Shown: in pieces, positions 22,786 through 30,732 of the stretch
Position numbering within the stretch: position 1 is the first letter of the stretch
Layout of the letters: every line of letters begins with the position of its first letter
Source: Clostridia bacterium
GTDB lineage: Bacteria > Bacillota > Clostridia > TANB77 > RGIG9151
NCBI GenBank assembly: GCA_017450465.1
Contig: JAFSUW010000028.1
Coordinates: 1 to 41,556, forward strand
Length of the DNA stretch: 41,556 nucleotides
Reading direction: 5' to 3'
Translations under genes and position numbers: made by a program
Notes under the pieces: model-generated
Told to the model about the DNA's origin: nothing
Databases searched by the model: none
What the model saw: only the letters and a program-made list of their open reading frames with translations

Positions 22786-23214
22786 TTACAAATACTGTCT
22801 TAATTCGTTTGCAAAGTTTTGTTCTAATACTACTATATTATTGGCAAGTCTTAGTGCATCTTCTTTCGAACCACCATATTGATTCATATATTTACTTACA
22901 TTTTTTATTCCCATGTTACAGCCATCCATCATTATGTCCGCAATTTTTTCATCTCTCCCGTTTAACATTAATTTCATGTTTGTCATTCCTTTTGCTGCTG
23001 TTCTTCCTATTACATTTGGTTTCTTTTCACCTTCGTTATTTTCCATAAGTTTATTCTTTACATCTGTTTCTAATTTTGTATGTTCATCATAATATTTTTT
23101 TAACATGTTTGAAAAGTTATGTGCCTTTGCATAGTTTAATGCTTGTGTTAATGAATCTTTTGCCATTATTAAACCTGCGTCACATTCTTTTAATAATGAT
23201 ACTGTATCGTCCAT
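22786..23214 (-). CDS. Unrecognised helical protein, ferritin-like fold possible
   Basis: A 142-residue soluble protein, almost wholly helical. Four amphipathic helices are suggested: MDDTVSLLKECDAGLIMAKD, then LNYAKAHNFSNMLKKYYDEH, then KLMLNGRDEKIADIMMDGCN, and ALRLANNIVVLEQNFANELR. This resembles four-helix proteins of the DUF2383/ferritin-like kind, but metal ligands are not obvious, so this is a guess at fold only. The ATG at 23212-23214 has GGAGG eight bases upstream; an upstream in-frame start is rejected. A MITE-like element follows the stop directly and no separate terminator is seen. Confidence 0.65.
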   Translation of the reverse strand: MDDTVSLLKECDAGLIMAKDSLTQALNYAKAHNFSNMLKKYYDEHTKLETDVKNKLMENNEGEKKPNVIGRTAAKGMTNMKLMLNGRDEKIADIMMDGCNMGIKNVSKYMNQYGGSKEDALRLANNIVVLEQNFANELRQYL

Positions 23215-23265
23215 TTGTTTCGCCTCCGGTATTAGTATCACTATTTTTTATTTTTTTATGCAAAA

Positions 23266-23296
23266 CAAAAAGGATACTCGAATGAGTATCCTTTTC
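23266..23296 (-). terminator. Intrinsic terminator of the HU gene
   Basis: AAAAGGATACTC-ATTC-GAGTATCCTTTT, a 12-bp stem with T-rich tail on the minus strand. Confidence 0.85.
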
Positions 23297-23306
23297 ATAA
23301 CTTAAA

Positions 23307-23579
23307 TTACTTGCAAGCTTCTTTTAATGATTTACCAGCTTTGAAAGCAGGAGCTTTTGTAGCAGGAATCTTGATAGCTTTCTTTGTTCTTGGGTTGATT
23401 CCGTTTCTAGCATTTCTTTTTCTTACTTCGAATGTTCCGAATCCAACTAATTGGATTTTCTTTCCACTCTTAAGTGTTGATTGAACTGTTTCGATAAATG
23501 CATTTAATGCACTTTCGGAATCTTTCTTTGTTAAATTACTTTTTGCTGCAATCATAGAAACTAATTCTGCTTTGTTCAT
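23307..23579 (-). CDS. hup: HU family DNA-binding protein
   Basis: A 90-residue histone-like HU that bends and compacts DNA. MNKAELVSMIAAKSNLTKKD, the GFGTFEVRKRNARNGINPRT arm region (47-66) and KIPATKAPAFKAGKSLKEA are diagnostic. GGGAGG lies nine bases before the ATG. It has its own terminator and a possible promoter. Confidence 0.97.
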   Translation of the reverse strand: MNKAELVSMIAAKSNLTKKDSESALNAFIETVQSTLKSGKKIQLVGFGTFEVRKRNARNGINPRTKKAIKIPATKAPAFKAGKSLKEACK

Positions 23580-23609
23580 TTATACATACCTCCCAAAAAA
23601 TTTTATTTT

Positions 23610-23638
23610 TAACTATTTATTCTACTTTGTTTTGTCAA
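23610..23638 (-). promoter_or_regulatory. Possible sigma-A promoter for HU
   Basis: TTGACA-N17-TAGTTA; good -35, weak -10. Confidence 0.45.
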
Positions 23639-23661
23639 ATCCTTCTTTTTTTTGATATTTT

Positions 23662-24471
23662 TTAAAAAATTTCTAATATTTTTGCCCTTTCCAGGTATTC
23701 TGTAAACTCAAAAGCGTTTATGTCACCCATTTTTTTACCTTCAAGCTCCAACATTTTCTCAACTTTTTCTATCAATTTAATTTTTTCATCACAATTTTTC
23801 TTTAATGAAATTTCTGAATCTACACCTTTTAATTCTCCAATACTTACAACACCACTTAAGATTTCTCCAATTATTTTTTCTAATTTTTCTTCATCATTAT
23901 TATTTGCTTCATTTTTATATTCATCTAATAATTTTTTTATTTCTTCTATATTATTATTTAACGTATCAGGTGATTCTTCTTTTAATGACTTCCTTGTTTT
24001 CTTTGCTAATTTATAGGTACGCATTAAAGATGTAAAACTTTCTGGAATTCTTCCAAGTTCATCGGTTAAATTTTCATAGTTTTTTTCTATACTTTTTCTA
24101 TTATAAAATAAATCGTATGCCTCACTTAAACTATCTACTACCGTATCACCAAATACATGCGGATGCCTAAATATCATCTTTCTTGTTATTCCATCTATCA
24201 CTTCATTTATGCTAAATCTATTTTCATCATCTGCTATTTGTGAATGTAAAACTACTTGAAGTAAAACATCTCCAAGTTCTTCTTTCATTCCATCTGGATT
24301 ATCTTTTTCGATTTCATTTAATAATTCATATGCTTCTTCTATTAAACAATTTTTTATACTTTTGTGTGTTTGTGCCATGTCCCATTTGCAACCATTTGGT
24401 GAACGAAGTATTCTGATTACTTCTACAAAATCATTGAAATCAAATTTTTCTTTGTCTAAGTCTAAATCCAT
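23662..24471 (-). CDS. mazG: MazG nucleoside triphosphate pyrophosphohydrolase
   Basis: A 269-residue MazG, hydrolysing NTPs and dNTPs to monophosphates (house-cleaning, ppGpp-related effects in some bacteria). The N-terminal domain (about 8-115) shows NGCKWDMAQTHKSI, EEAYELLNEIE and EELGDVLLQVVLHSQIA, which carry the E-x-x-E and E-x-x-D metal ligands, then MIFRHPHVFGD. The second MazG-like half is degenerate, lysine- and asparagine-rich and low in complexity. The ATG at 24469-24471 has AAAGGGGAT upstream; a longer reading would translate through a GGGCG hairpin repeat and is rejected. No methylase domain is fused. Confidence 0.92.
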   Translation of the reverse strand: MDLDLDKEKFDFNDFVEVIRILRSPNGCKWDMAQTHKSIKNCLIEEAYELLNEIEKDNPDGMKEELGDVLLQVVLHSQIADDENRFSINEVIDGITRKMIFRHPHVFGDTVVDSLSEAYDLFYNRKSIEKNYENLTDELGRIPESFTSLMRTYKLAKKTRKSLKEESPDTLNNNIEEIKKLLDEYKNEANNNDEEKLEKIIGEILSGVVSIGELKGVDSEISLKKNCDEKIKLIEKVEKMLELEGKKMGDINAFEFTEYLERAKILEIF

Positions 24472-24498
24472 TTGATGATCCCCTTTCGTGTTATACAC

Positions 24499-24524
24499 GG
24501 GCGGGGATGGAACCCCGCCCCTAC
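24499..24524. repeat. GGGCG-type hairpin repeat upstream of mazG
   Basis: GGGCGGGG-ATGGAA-CCCCGCCC followed by CTAC, about 27 bases before the mazG start; identical to 12565-12590. Confidence 0.65.
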
Positions 24525-24533
24525 GGTTTTGCA

Positions 24534-24570
24534 AAAAATAAAACCATAGATTTTTCTATCTATGGTTTAT
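24534..24570 (-). terminator. Intrinsic terminator of infC-rpmI-rplT
   Basis: AAACCATAGAT and ATCTATGGTTT form an 11-bp stem followed by TATTTTTTG on the minus strand. Confidence 0.85.
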
Positions 24571-24573
24571 ATT

Positions 24574-24927
24574 TTATACATTTTTCTTTGCAAGTTCAAC
24601 TAAATTTTTAAAACCTTCAGTATCATCTATTGCAATTTCTGATAACATCTTTCTATTGATGTTTACATTAGCTTTCTTTAAGCCAGAAATGAATTTACTA
24701 TATGACATTCCGTTTGCTCTTGTTGCTGCATTTATTCTTGCTATCCAAAGTTGTCTAAAATCTCTTTTCTTTAATCTTCTTCCAACGTATGCATAATTTA
24801 ATGATTTCATAACGGCTTGATTTGCCATTCTAAATCTTACACTTTTTGCGCCAAAGTATCCTTTAGCCATTTTTAAAACTTTTTTATGTCTTGCACGAGT
24901 AATCATGCCAGTTTTAACTCTTGCCAT
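24574..24927 (-). CDS. rplT: Ribosomal protein L20
   Basis: A 117-residue L20, an early 50S assembly protein and the usual translational repressor of its own operon through the infC leader. [41 protein letters not shown] and [16 protein letters not shown] are diagnostic. GGAGG precedes the ATG. It is the last gene of the infC operon. Confidence 0.98.
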   Translation of the reverse strand: MARVKTGMITRARHKKVLKMAKGYFGAKSVRFRMANQAVMKSLNYAYVGRRLKKRDFRQLWIARINAATRANGMSYSKFISGLKKANVNINRKMLSEIAIDDTEGFKNLVELAKKNV

Positions 24928-24951
24928 TTTTATTCCTCCTTATTTATTTTA

Positions 24952-25149
24952 TTAAGCATATGGTAACATTTTCTTGATTGCTTCAACGTTTGTACTATCA
25001 GCAAATCCTGGTTTTCTTAAGTGTCTCATTCTCTTTGTTGGTTTTCCATTTAATAAATGTCTTCTGTTAGTTTTTGCTCTTTTTACTAAACCTGTTTTAG
25101 TAAAAGAGAATCTTTTTGCTGCACTTCTACGTGTTTTAATTTTTGGCAT
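24952..25149 (-). CDS. rpmI: Ribosomal protein L35
   Basis: A 65-residue L35: MPKIKTRRSAAKRFSFTKTG, then RHLLNGKPTKRMRHLRKPGF. GGGGG lies seven bases before the ATG. It lies between infC and rplT as usual. Confidence 0.97.
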   Translation of the reverse strand: MPKIKTRRSAAKRFSFTKTGLVKRAKTNRRHLLNGKPTKRMRHLRKPGFADSTNVEAIKKMLPYA

Positions 25150-25219
25150 TTTATATCCCCCTATCTTTATTTCTAATTTATATATTCATTCTAAATGCTA
25201 TTGCATATGAATCAATATT

Positions 25220-25738
25220 CTAATTATTTTTTGGCGATAAAAACATTGTCATATTACGACCTTCAAGTTTTGGTTCTTTATCTACAACTGCTACATCTTC
25301 TAGTGCTTCTGCAAAACTATGTAAAACTTTTTCGCCAAGTGAAGCATATGCTGCTTCTCTTCCTTTAAAACGTAATGTGATTTTTACTTTATTGCCAGAT
25401 GCTAAAAATGATTTTGCATTTTTTACTTTGAACTCAAAATCGTGTTGTTCGATATTTGGAGATATTCTTATCTCTTTTATATCTATAACTTTTTGCTTTT
25501 TCTTAGCTTCTTTTTCTTTCTTCATTTCTTCAAAACGATATTTACCATAGTCCATAACCTTACAAACAGGTGGAACTGCGGTTGGTGCAATCATAACCAA
25601 ATCTAAATCTTTTTCGTTTGCTATTTCTAATGCTTCAGCTGAAGACATAACTCCTAACATTGCTCCATCAGGACCAATTACCCTGATTTCTTTTTCTCTA
25701 ATTTCCTCATTAATTTTGGTTTCTTCTTTTATATCAAT
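25220..25738 (-). CDS. infC: Translation initiation factor IF-3, non-ATG start
   Basis: IF-3 keeps 30S subunits free and proofreads the start codon. The N-terminal domain shows KINEEIREKEIRVIGPDGAM and APTAVPPVCKVMDYGKYRFE; the C-terminal domain shows DIKEIRISPNIEQHDFEFK, GNKVKITLRFKGRE and PKLEGRNMTMFLSPK. No ATG lies at the expected N-terminus. AGGAG is followed within four bases by ATT (25736-25738), overlapping a GTG at 25739-25741. An ATT start, about 172 residues, matches the autoregulated rare start codon of infC in other bacteria. An upstream ATG in the attenuator would add nonhomologous residues. Confidence 0.95.
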   Translation of the reverse strand: MDIKEETKINEEIREKEIRVIGPDGAMLGVMSSAEALEIANEKDLDLVMIAPTAVPPVCKVMDYGKYRFEEMKKEKEAKKKQKVIDIKEIRISPNIEQHDFEFKVKNAKSFLASGNKVKITLRFKGREAAYASLGEKVLHSFAEALEDVAVVDKEPKLEGRNMTMFLSPKNN

Positions 25739-25742
25739 CACG

Positions 25743-25870
25743 CTCCTAAAAAAATGTGGATTAACTAAGAAGCTAATCCACACCATAAATAAACTTAATA
25801 ATTTACTTATTTAACCTTTTGAAACATTATTCTAAGGTGAGAAGTGGATAACTTCTTCTTTAACGTTAAT
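25743..25870 (-). promoter_or_regulatory. infC leader attenuator (L20-type)
   Basis: On the minus strand GTGGATTA and TAATCCAC (25748-25780 region) form a terminator with T7 ending right at the infC ribosome site. Earlier in the leader, GAAGTTATCCAC (about 25842-25853) can pair with the terminator's GTGGATTAGCTTC arm over 12 pairs with one bulge. That would give an antiterminator and two exclusive states. TCTCACCTT and AAAGGTT add a further helix. Position and plan fit the L20 leader of Firmicutes, where L20 binding favours termination. Confidence 0.7.
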
Positions 25871-25871
25871 T

Positions 25872-25900
25872 AGTTTACCACCATATGCATTTTTTGTCAA
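25872..25900 (-). promoter_or_regulatory. Sigma-A promoter for the infC operon
   Basis: TTGACA-N17-TAAACT, about 130 bases before infC, leaving room for the attenuator. Confidence 0.75.
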
Positions 25901-25918
25901 TATATAAATTTTATTTTT

Positions 25919-26590
25919 TTATTCTTGATAATAACTTAAAGCTCCTAAATATATGGCCCACGCAATTTCTTCTTGATATGCATCTTCTTTTAATTTTCTT
26001 TCTTCTACACTATTTGATAAAAATCCACACTCGACTATTACCGAAGGAATTTTTACTTGTTTTAAAATATATACATCACTTAGTTCTTTTGCAACTCTAT
26101 CATTTTTATTATCTATATTTTCTTTTATACTATTTTGTATACATGTTGCAAGTTTTTTTGATTCTTCGTCTTTTGGATAAAAAACTTGCGCACCACTATA
26201 CTTGCCATCTGGGAAACTATTTAAGTGTATCGATATAAATAGACTTCCATCGTTTATATCTCGTATTTCTTTTCTTGCTCGCATATCTTCTTTCTTGGAA
26301 CTACCAAGTTCATCGTCGCTTACTCGTGTCATAATAGTAAATGTTCCGCTTTTTTCAAACAATTCTTGTAATTTTACTGCTATTTTTATATTTATGTCTT
26401 TTTCAAGTGTGCCATTACTACTAATGGCACCCGGATCAAATCCGCCATGTCCTGCATCTATTATAACTACCTTGCTTGTTACAGGTGTAGATATAGTTGG
26501 TATGATGTCGCTCATTTTTACTGCTGAGAAAATTATTATTATAACTATTAATAGGAATAATACTTTCCTTAACTTTACACAAAAAAACAT
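25919..26590 (-). CDS. cwlD: CwlD-type N-acetylmuramoyl-L-alanine amidase
   Basis: A 223-residue exported zinc amidase (Amidase_3). An N-terminal membrane anchor (about 8-27) is followed by KVVIIDAGHGGFDPGA (His and first zinc region), EKDINIKIA, TRVSDD, FISIHLNSFPD and VIVECGFLSN (catalytic Glu). CwlD removes stem peptides so that muramic delta-lactam forms in spore cortex; the length and the compact single-domain layout fit CwlD better than a vegetative amidase with repeats. AGGAGG precedes the ATG. It lies downstream of the MscS gene, with about 45 bases between. Confidence 0.85.
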   Translation of the reverse strand: MFFCVKLRKVLFLLIVIIIIFSAVKMSDIIPTISTPVTSKVVIIDAGHGGFDPGAISSNGTLEKDINIKIAVKLQELFEKSGTFTIMTRVSDDELGSSKKEDMRARKEIRDINDGSLFISIHLNSFPDGKYSGAQVFYPKDEESKKLATCIQNSIKENIDNKNDRVAKELSDVYILKQVKIPSVIVECGFLSNSVEERKLKEDAYQEEIAWAIYLGALSYYQE

Positions 26591-26634
26591 ACGATTTCCT
26601 CCTAGAGTAATCGTATGCTCTTTTTTATTTTTTA

Positions 26635-27501
26635 TTACTTATTTATCATGTGAACATTTAAGTGGTTGAATGTCATTATTATACCATTCTTATCGAATGA
26701 GTCTTTAACTTCTTCCATTACCTCAAAATATACATCCCAATAATCTGCATTTTTTACCCATACTCTTGCAACATATTCTATTGAACTTTCTTTATAAGCT
26801 GATACATTAACGAATGGTGCTGGCTCTTGCAAAATTTTGTCTTTGTTTGTTAATACTTGAAGTATCGCATCTTTTACATCTTTTATCTTGCAATCATAGT
26901 CTGCTTCAAATTTCCACTCTATTCTTCTTGTATTTGCAGCGGTATAGTTGATTATTGTTGAAGCACAAATTTGGCTATTTGGCACATTTATTACTTTTTT
27001 ATCTGGTGTAACAAGTTTTGTATAAATCATTCCTATTTCTGTAGCTGTTCCACTTACCGAACCAGCTTCTATGTAATCGCCTGGCTTAAATGTCCTTGTA
27101 AGTAGTATTACAAGACCACTTGCAAGATTTGATAACACACCTTGTACTGCAAGAGAAATAGCAAGACCTGCCACACTCAATACTGCGATTAATGATGTTA
27201 CATCAATACCAACTTTGTCTGCAATCATTAATATCGCTATAAAATACAATAATATTCTTGCTGTTGATTTTATAATTCTATGAACACCCTTATCTAGTTT
27301 TGTCTTTTCAAGAGCTTTTGAAATAACTTTCATTAACATTTTTATTACAATTGCACAAACAATAAATAATAGTATTGCTTCACAAATTGTTGATACTTTA
27401 AAATCGCCAATACCATAATTCATAAAATCATTAACACTCTTTGTTACGCTTGCATTCATGTTTTCTACTGTCTGTTCGATCTTTTCCATTTGTTGTTCCA
27501 T
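26635..27501 (-). CDS. MscS family mechanosensitive ion channel
   Basis: A 288-residue small-conductance channel protein that relieves osmotic downshock. Hydrophobic segments lie near 41-60, 78-98 and 103-125. The pore helix and beta domain show LAISLAVQGVLSNLASGLVI, FKPGDYIEAG and VINVPNSQICASTIINYT. The cytoplasmic alpha/beta part follows, with a VWVKNADYWDVYFEVMEEVK helix. The ATG at 27499-27501 has GGGAGG seven bases upstream; an upstream in-frame start is rejected. Length is typical of MscS. Confidence 0.93.
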   Translation of the reverse strand: MEQQMEKIEQTVENMNASVTKSVNDFMNYGIGDFKVSTICEAILLFIVCAIVIKMLMKVISKALEKTKLDKGVHRIIKSTARILLYFIAILMIADKVGIDVTSLIAVLSVAGLAISLAVQGVLSNLASGLVILLTRTFKPGDYIEAGSVSGTATEIGMIYTKLVTPDKKVINVPNSQICASTIINYTAANTRRIEWKFEADYDCKIKDVKDAILQVLTNKDKILQEPAPFVNVSAYKESSIEYVARVWVKNADYWDVYFEVMEEVKDSFDKNGIIMTFNHLNVHMINK

Positions 27502-27570
27502 TTTTATTCCTCCCTTTAATGTGATAATGATATTACAATTTTCTACATTATTCAAGTAATTTTAAAAACA

Positions 27571-27594
27571 AAAAATACTACTGCATAAGTAGTA
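27571..27594 (-). terminator. Intrinsic terminator of tRNA-Arg
   Basis: ATACTACT-TATGC-AGTAGTAT followed by T5-6 on the minus strand, directly after the tRNA. Confidence 0.85.
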
Positions 27595-27595
27595 T

Positions 27596-27670
27596 TGGCA
27601 CCCCCAACGGGAATCGAACCTGTAACGGTCCCTTAGGAGGGGACTGTTATATCCATTTAACTATGGGGGC
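27596..27670 (-). tRNA. tRNA-Arg (anticodon CCU)
   Basis: A 75-base cloverleaf with encoded CCA. The acceptor is GCCCCCA with TGGGGGT and discriminator G. The anticodon stem GTCCC/GGGAC encloses CT-CCT-AA, which reads AGG codons. The T arm contains GGTTCGATTCC. It is a single-gene transcription unit. Confidence 0.95.
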
Positions 27671-27682
27671 GTGTACCTCCGT

Positions 27683-27711
27683 ATTATACTATACGTTTTT
27701 TTGATAGTCAA
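27683..27711 (-). promoter_or_regulatory. Sigma-A promoter for tRNA-Arg
   Basis: TTGACT-N17-TATAAT, with the -10 about 13 bases before the mature tRNA. It lies back to back with the LtaS-like gene promoter. Confidence 0.8.
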
Positions 27712-27723
27712 GGAGAAGGTAAT

Positions 27724-27752
27724 TTGAAAAAAAACAACTTTTATGGTAAAAT
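27724..27752 (+). promoter_or_regulatory. Sigma-A promoter for the LtaS-like gene
   Basis: TTGAAA-N17-TAAAAT, with the -10 about 26 bases before the start codon. Confidence 0.7.
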
Positions 27753-27778
27753 TAATCATGCATTTTAGGAGGTTTCAA

Positions 27779-29632
27779 ATGATAAAATTTAACAAAAAAG
27801 AATTCGGGTTAAAAAAATCGTTAATTATAATTGCAATATTATCTATATTTTCTGTTGTTTTTCAAGCAATAATTCAAATTGGTTTTGAAAAAAATAATTT
27901 ACACTCATACCTTACTTATATTGCTCACCCAACAGTTTTTATATTTAATTTTATACCTATTTTTTTATTAACTACACTTTTATATTTTATTTTAAATAGT
28001 ATTTCAATAAGTTACATTATAACTAATATACCACTTACTATTTTACTTATTATAAATCACTATAAGGTATACTTTTTAGATAGTCCACTTATGCTAAACG
28101 ACTTCGCGTCTAGTAAAGAAGCACTATCCATATCAAAAAATTACAAACTTGAATTTAATCTAAGAATATTCATTTTTACTTTAGTCATGCTACTTTTATT
28201 TGTATTCCTTATACGTTTTATTCGGGCTACTCGTTTATCTATAAAAAGTAAAATTTGGGGTATAACTCTTTCTTCATTACTAATTGTACTTTCTTATGTT
28301 GCTATATACACCGATACCGACCTTTACAAAACAATCGCACCAGTAAAAAATGAATATTATGATGTTGATGTTGTAAATTCAAAAGGCCTTCTTTATTCAC
28401 TTCTTTCAAAAGAAAATATAAAAAGTTTTTATAAAAAACCCGAAAATTACAATTCAAAGATATCTAATCTAATTACCGATTACACAAAGGGTTCTTCTTC
28501 TACAAAGAATTATCCTAACGTAATTGCAATCATGAGTGAGGCCTTCTTTGACCCTACTTCTGCTACAAACTTAAATTTTTATGAAGGCAAATATCCATTG
28601 AAAAATTTTGATAGGTTATGCAAAGATGGCTATTATGGCAGAATTATCGTACCCGGTTTTGCTGGAGCCACTTCATCAACTGAATTTGAATTTATTACTG
28701 GTATGAATATAACCACTATAGATAGTTCTCTACCTGATGTTTATAAAACTCATATAAATCAAAACTTATATTCACTGGTTAAATTATTTAAAGATATAAA
28801 CTATAAAACTATCGCAATACATCCCGGCCATGAGTGGTTTTATAACAGGAAAAACGTATACAATTTTATGGGATTTGATAAATCTATTTTCAAAACAGAA
28901 CTTCCAAGTGACATCGAAAAAATTAACTACTACATAAGTGATAAGGTAACAACAGATTTAATTATTAATAACTATAAAAAACATTTAGAAACAAATAAAG
29001 AACAAGGGTATTTTAACTTAACTGTTACTATTCAAAATCATGGCCCGTATATCTCAACAGTGACCGAACGGGAGCCATCTGTTATTAAGCCAGATGATAT
29101 GGATGATACCTTATATAACATTGTAAATAACTACATAGGCGGATTAAGTGATGCGGATGAACTGCTTGGAAAAGTCGCAGACTTTACAAACACGCTCGAT
29201 GTTCCTACTGTTATCGTGTTCTTTGGTGACCATCTGCCTTACTGGGATTCAGAACTTGAGGCCTACAAGGATATTGGCTACGGCATAACTGAGAACACAC
29301 TAGAAAGCTTAAACCTAAAACATTCTGTTCCTTATGTCATTTGGGGAAACGACGCTTTTATAGCTTCTATGAAAGAACAGGGCTTTGAAATAAAAAAAGG
29401 TGAGGGTAAAGAGATTTCTTCAAGCTTTTTAGGGCTTGAACTTCTTAAATATATAAATATGGATTTACCTCCATTCTTTAACTTCTTATCAAATCTAGAA
29501 GAAAAGTTACAAGTTATAACTCCTACATATTACATTAAAAATAAAGAATTTTTGACTGAACTACCAGATGAGATTAATGAATTAATTGATGATTATAGAA
29601 TTTTTGAATATCATAATTTACGTGAACAATAA
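27779..29632 (+). CDS. LTA synthase family membrane sulfatase-fold enzyme
   Basis: A 617-residue protein with about five N-terminal membrane segments (about 12-32, 50-75, 78-93, 128-150, 158-178) and an extracellular sulfatase-like domain (about 245-575). Metal and catalytic residues align with LtaS: Glu254 in IMSEAFFDP, Thr298 in GATSSTEFEFITG, Asp-His in FFGDHLPYWD, and HPGHEWFYNRKN and NHGPYIS. Members transfer glycerol phosphate from phosphatidylglycerol to build lipoteichoic acid or related polymers; the exact polymer is not determined. The ATG at 27779 has AGGAGG six bases upstream; upstream in-frame starts are rejected. It has its own promoter and terminator. Confidence 0.9.
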   Translation: MIKFNKKEFGLKKSLIIIAILSIFSVVFQAIIQIGFEKNNLHSYLTYIAHPTVFIFNFIPIFLLTTLLYFILNSISISYIITNIPLTILLIINHYKVYFLDSPLMLNDFASSKEALSISKNYKLEFNLRIFIFTLVMLLLFVFLIRFIRATRLSIKSKIWGITLSSLLIVLSYVAIYTDTDLYKTIAPVKNEYYDVDVVNSKGLLYSLLSKENIKSFYKKPENYNSKISNLITDYTKGSSSTKNYPNVIAIMSEAFFDPTSATNLNFYEGKYPLKNFDRLCKDGYYGRIIVPGFAGATSSTEFEFITGMNITTIDSSLPDVYKTHINQNLYSLVKLFKDINYKTIAIHPGHEWFYNRKNVYNFMGFDKSIFKTELPSDIEKINYYISDKVTTDLIINNYKKHLETNKEQGYFNLTVTIQNHGPYISTVTEREPSVIKPDDMDDTLYNIVNNYIGGLSDADELLGKVADFTNTLDVPTVIVFFGDHLPYWDSELEAYKDIGYGITENTLESLNLKHSVPYVIWGNDAFIASMKEQGFEIKKGEGKEISSSFLGLELLKYINMDLPPFFNFLSNLEEKLQVITPTYYIKNKEFLTELPDEINELIDDYRIFEYHNLREQ

Positions 29633-29650
29633 AAAATTAGAAGTAAACGA

Positions 29651-29693
29651 AAAGGAATGTTCCTATTCAAAACAAAGAACATTCCTTTTTATT
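29651..29693 (+). terminator. Intrinsic terminator of the LtaS-like gene
   Basis: AAGGAATGTTC and GAACATTCCTT form an 11-bp stem followed by TTTATT. Confidence 0.85.
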
Positions 29694-29728
29694 ATCCGCT
29701 AAAAGTAAATAAAAATTGTTACAATATT

Positions 29729-30580
29729 TTATTTTTGTGGTCCTTCAATAACATTTGATTGCCCATCTCTACCATTAAGTTCATTTAAAAATGCTTTCTC
29801 CAATACCGGATGTTTCCTTAAAAAAGCAAATACTTTATTCCTAAATGATTTCGCATTGCCTTTTACTGTTTTAAGTTCCTCTTCTGCCTTTTTGGCACGT
29901 TCTTCAGCTTCTTCTGCACGTTTTATTGCATCTTCTTTTTCTCTTTTATATCTTTCTATTGTTTCCCTAAAGGCAGCATGTAAATCATCTGCAGTTGGTT
30001 CCTCAAATTCATCCTGTGCTTCTATTCCTGGTTCTGTTTTTTCTTCTTGATTTCTGATTTTATTTGGATCTAATGCATATAAATCAGTAAGTTGTTTTAA
30101 TATTTCATCTGCTTTTTGGGGATATTTTGCACGTAACTTTTCTTCAATTACACCTCGTACACCTTTTTCGGCTATAATTTCAGGAGATACTCTTTCACCC
30201 AATATAGTAAAAATACCTTTGTCAGCTTCGATTGTTGCTAATGCTATAGATTCATATTCAGGAAGAGCAAAACCATCTCCATAACCAGTATAATATTGAT
30301 ATTGGTAAAGATCACCAACGTATAACACTACCACACCATTTGGATATGTTCCTTTTCTACTAGGTTCACCAAAACATTTTTCTGCTTTTCGAGTATCAAG
30401 ATTCTTAGAATATGTTATCTTTCCATCATCACACTGTTTTGAATAAGCTTCACTAGTAAAAAAATTATTAGAACTATCGTTAGATATTGATTCCGTGGTT
30501 ACTTCCTTGGCACCTTGTACAACTCCAACAACCAAACTTGTTTCTTTAGCCATTATATCAGAAACACTTATATCGCTCAT
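29729..30580 (-). CDS. Unrecognised 283-residue protein with coiled coil
   Basis: I do not recognise this protein. The first 150 residues are mixed alpha/beta, with a tyrosine-rich patch DLYQYQYYTGYGDG and possible GTYPNGVVVLYVG strands. Residues about 200-250 form a strongly heptad-like coiled coil (RAEEAEERAKKAEEELKTVK), followed by a basic helix RNKVFAFLRKHPVLEKAFLN. No signal peptide or membrane span is seen. AAGGAGG precedes the ATG. It is monocistronic with a perfect promoter. Composition is close to the host average, unlike the GC-rich orphan genes. Confidence 0.72.
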   Translation of the reverse strand: MSDISVSDIMAKETSLVVGVVQGAKEVTTESISNDSSNNFFTSEAYSKQCDDGKITYSKNLDTRKAEKCFGEPSRKGTYPNGVVVLYVGDLYQYQYYTGYGDGFALPEYESIALATIEADKGIFTILGERVSPEIIAEKGVRGVIEEKLRAKYPQKADEILKQLTDLYALDPNKIRNQEEKTEPGIEAQDEFEEPTADDLHAAFRETIERYKREKEDAIKRAEEAEERAKKAEEELKTVKGNAKSFRNKVFAFLRKHPVLEKAFLNELNGRDGQSNVIEGPQK

Positions 30581-30618
30581 TTTAGTCCTCCTTATTACAC
30601 AAAATATACACTAGTATT

Positions 30619-30647
30619 ATTATAACTTATATTGTAAATTATGTCAA
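30619..30647 (-). promoter_or_regulatory. Consensus sigma-A promoter for the coiled-coil protein
   Basis: TTGACA-N17-TATAAT, a perfect match, starting GTTGACATAATTTA like the sortase promoter at 41429-41457. Confidence 0.85.
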
Positions 30648-30732
30648 CTTGTTTGAGCATTTGGCAAATGCATTTATTATTCTTTTCATTGGTTATAGAT
30701 TTTATTTTTATCACTTTATTACTGCCTCTTTT

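Noticed and set aside
24472-24534. Longer MazG starting upstream
   Set aside because: It would translate a GC-rich hairpin repeat; the ATG at 24469-24471 has a ribosome site and family-like start.
25739-25786. IF-3 starting at the upstream ATG
   Set aside because: That ATG is inside the attenuator stem and the added residues do not belong to IF-3.
26590-26640. Terminator between the MscS gene and cwlD
   Set aside because: Only a four- or five-base stem, and no T tract in the direction of transcription.
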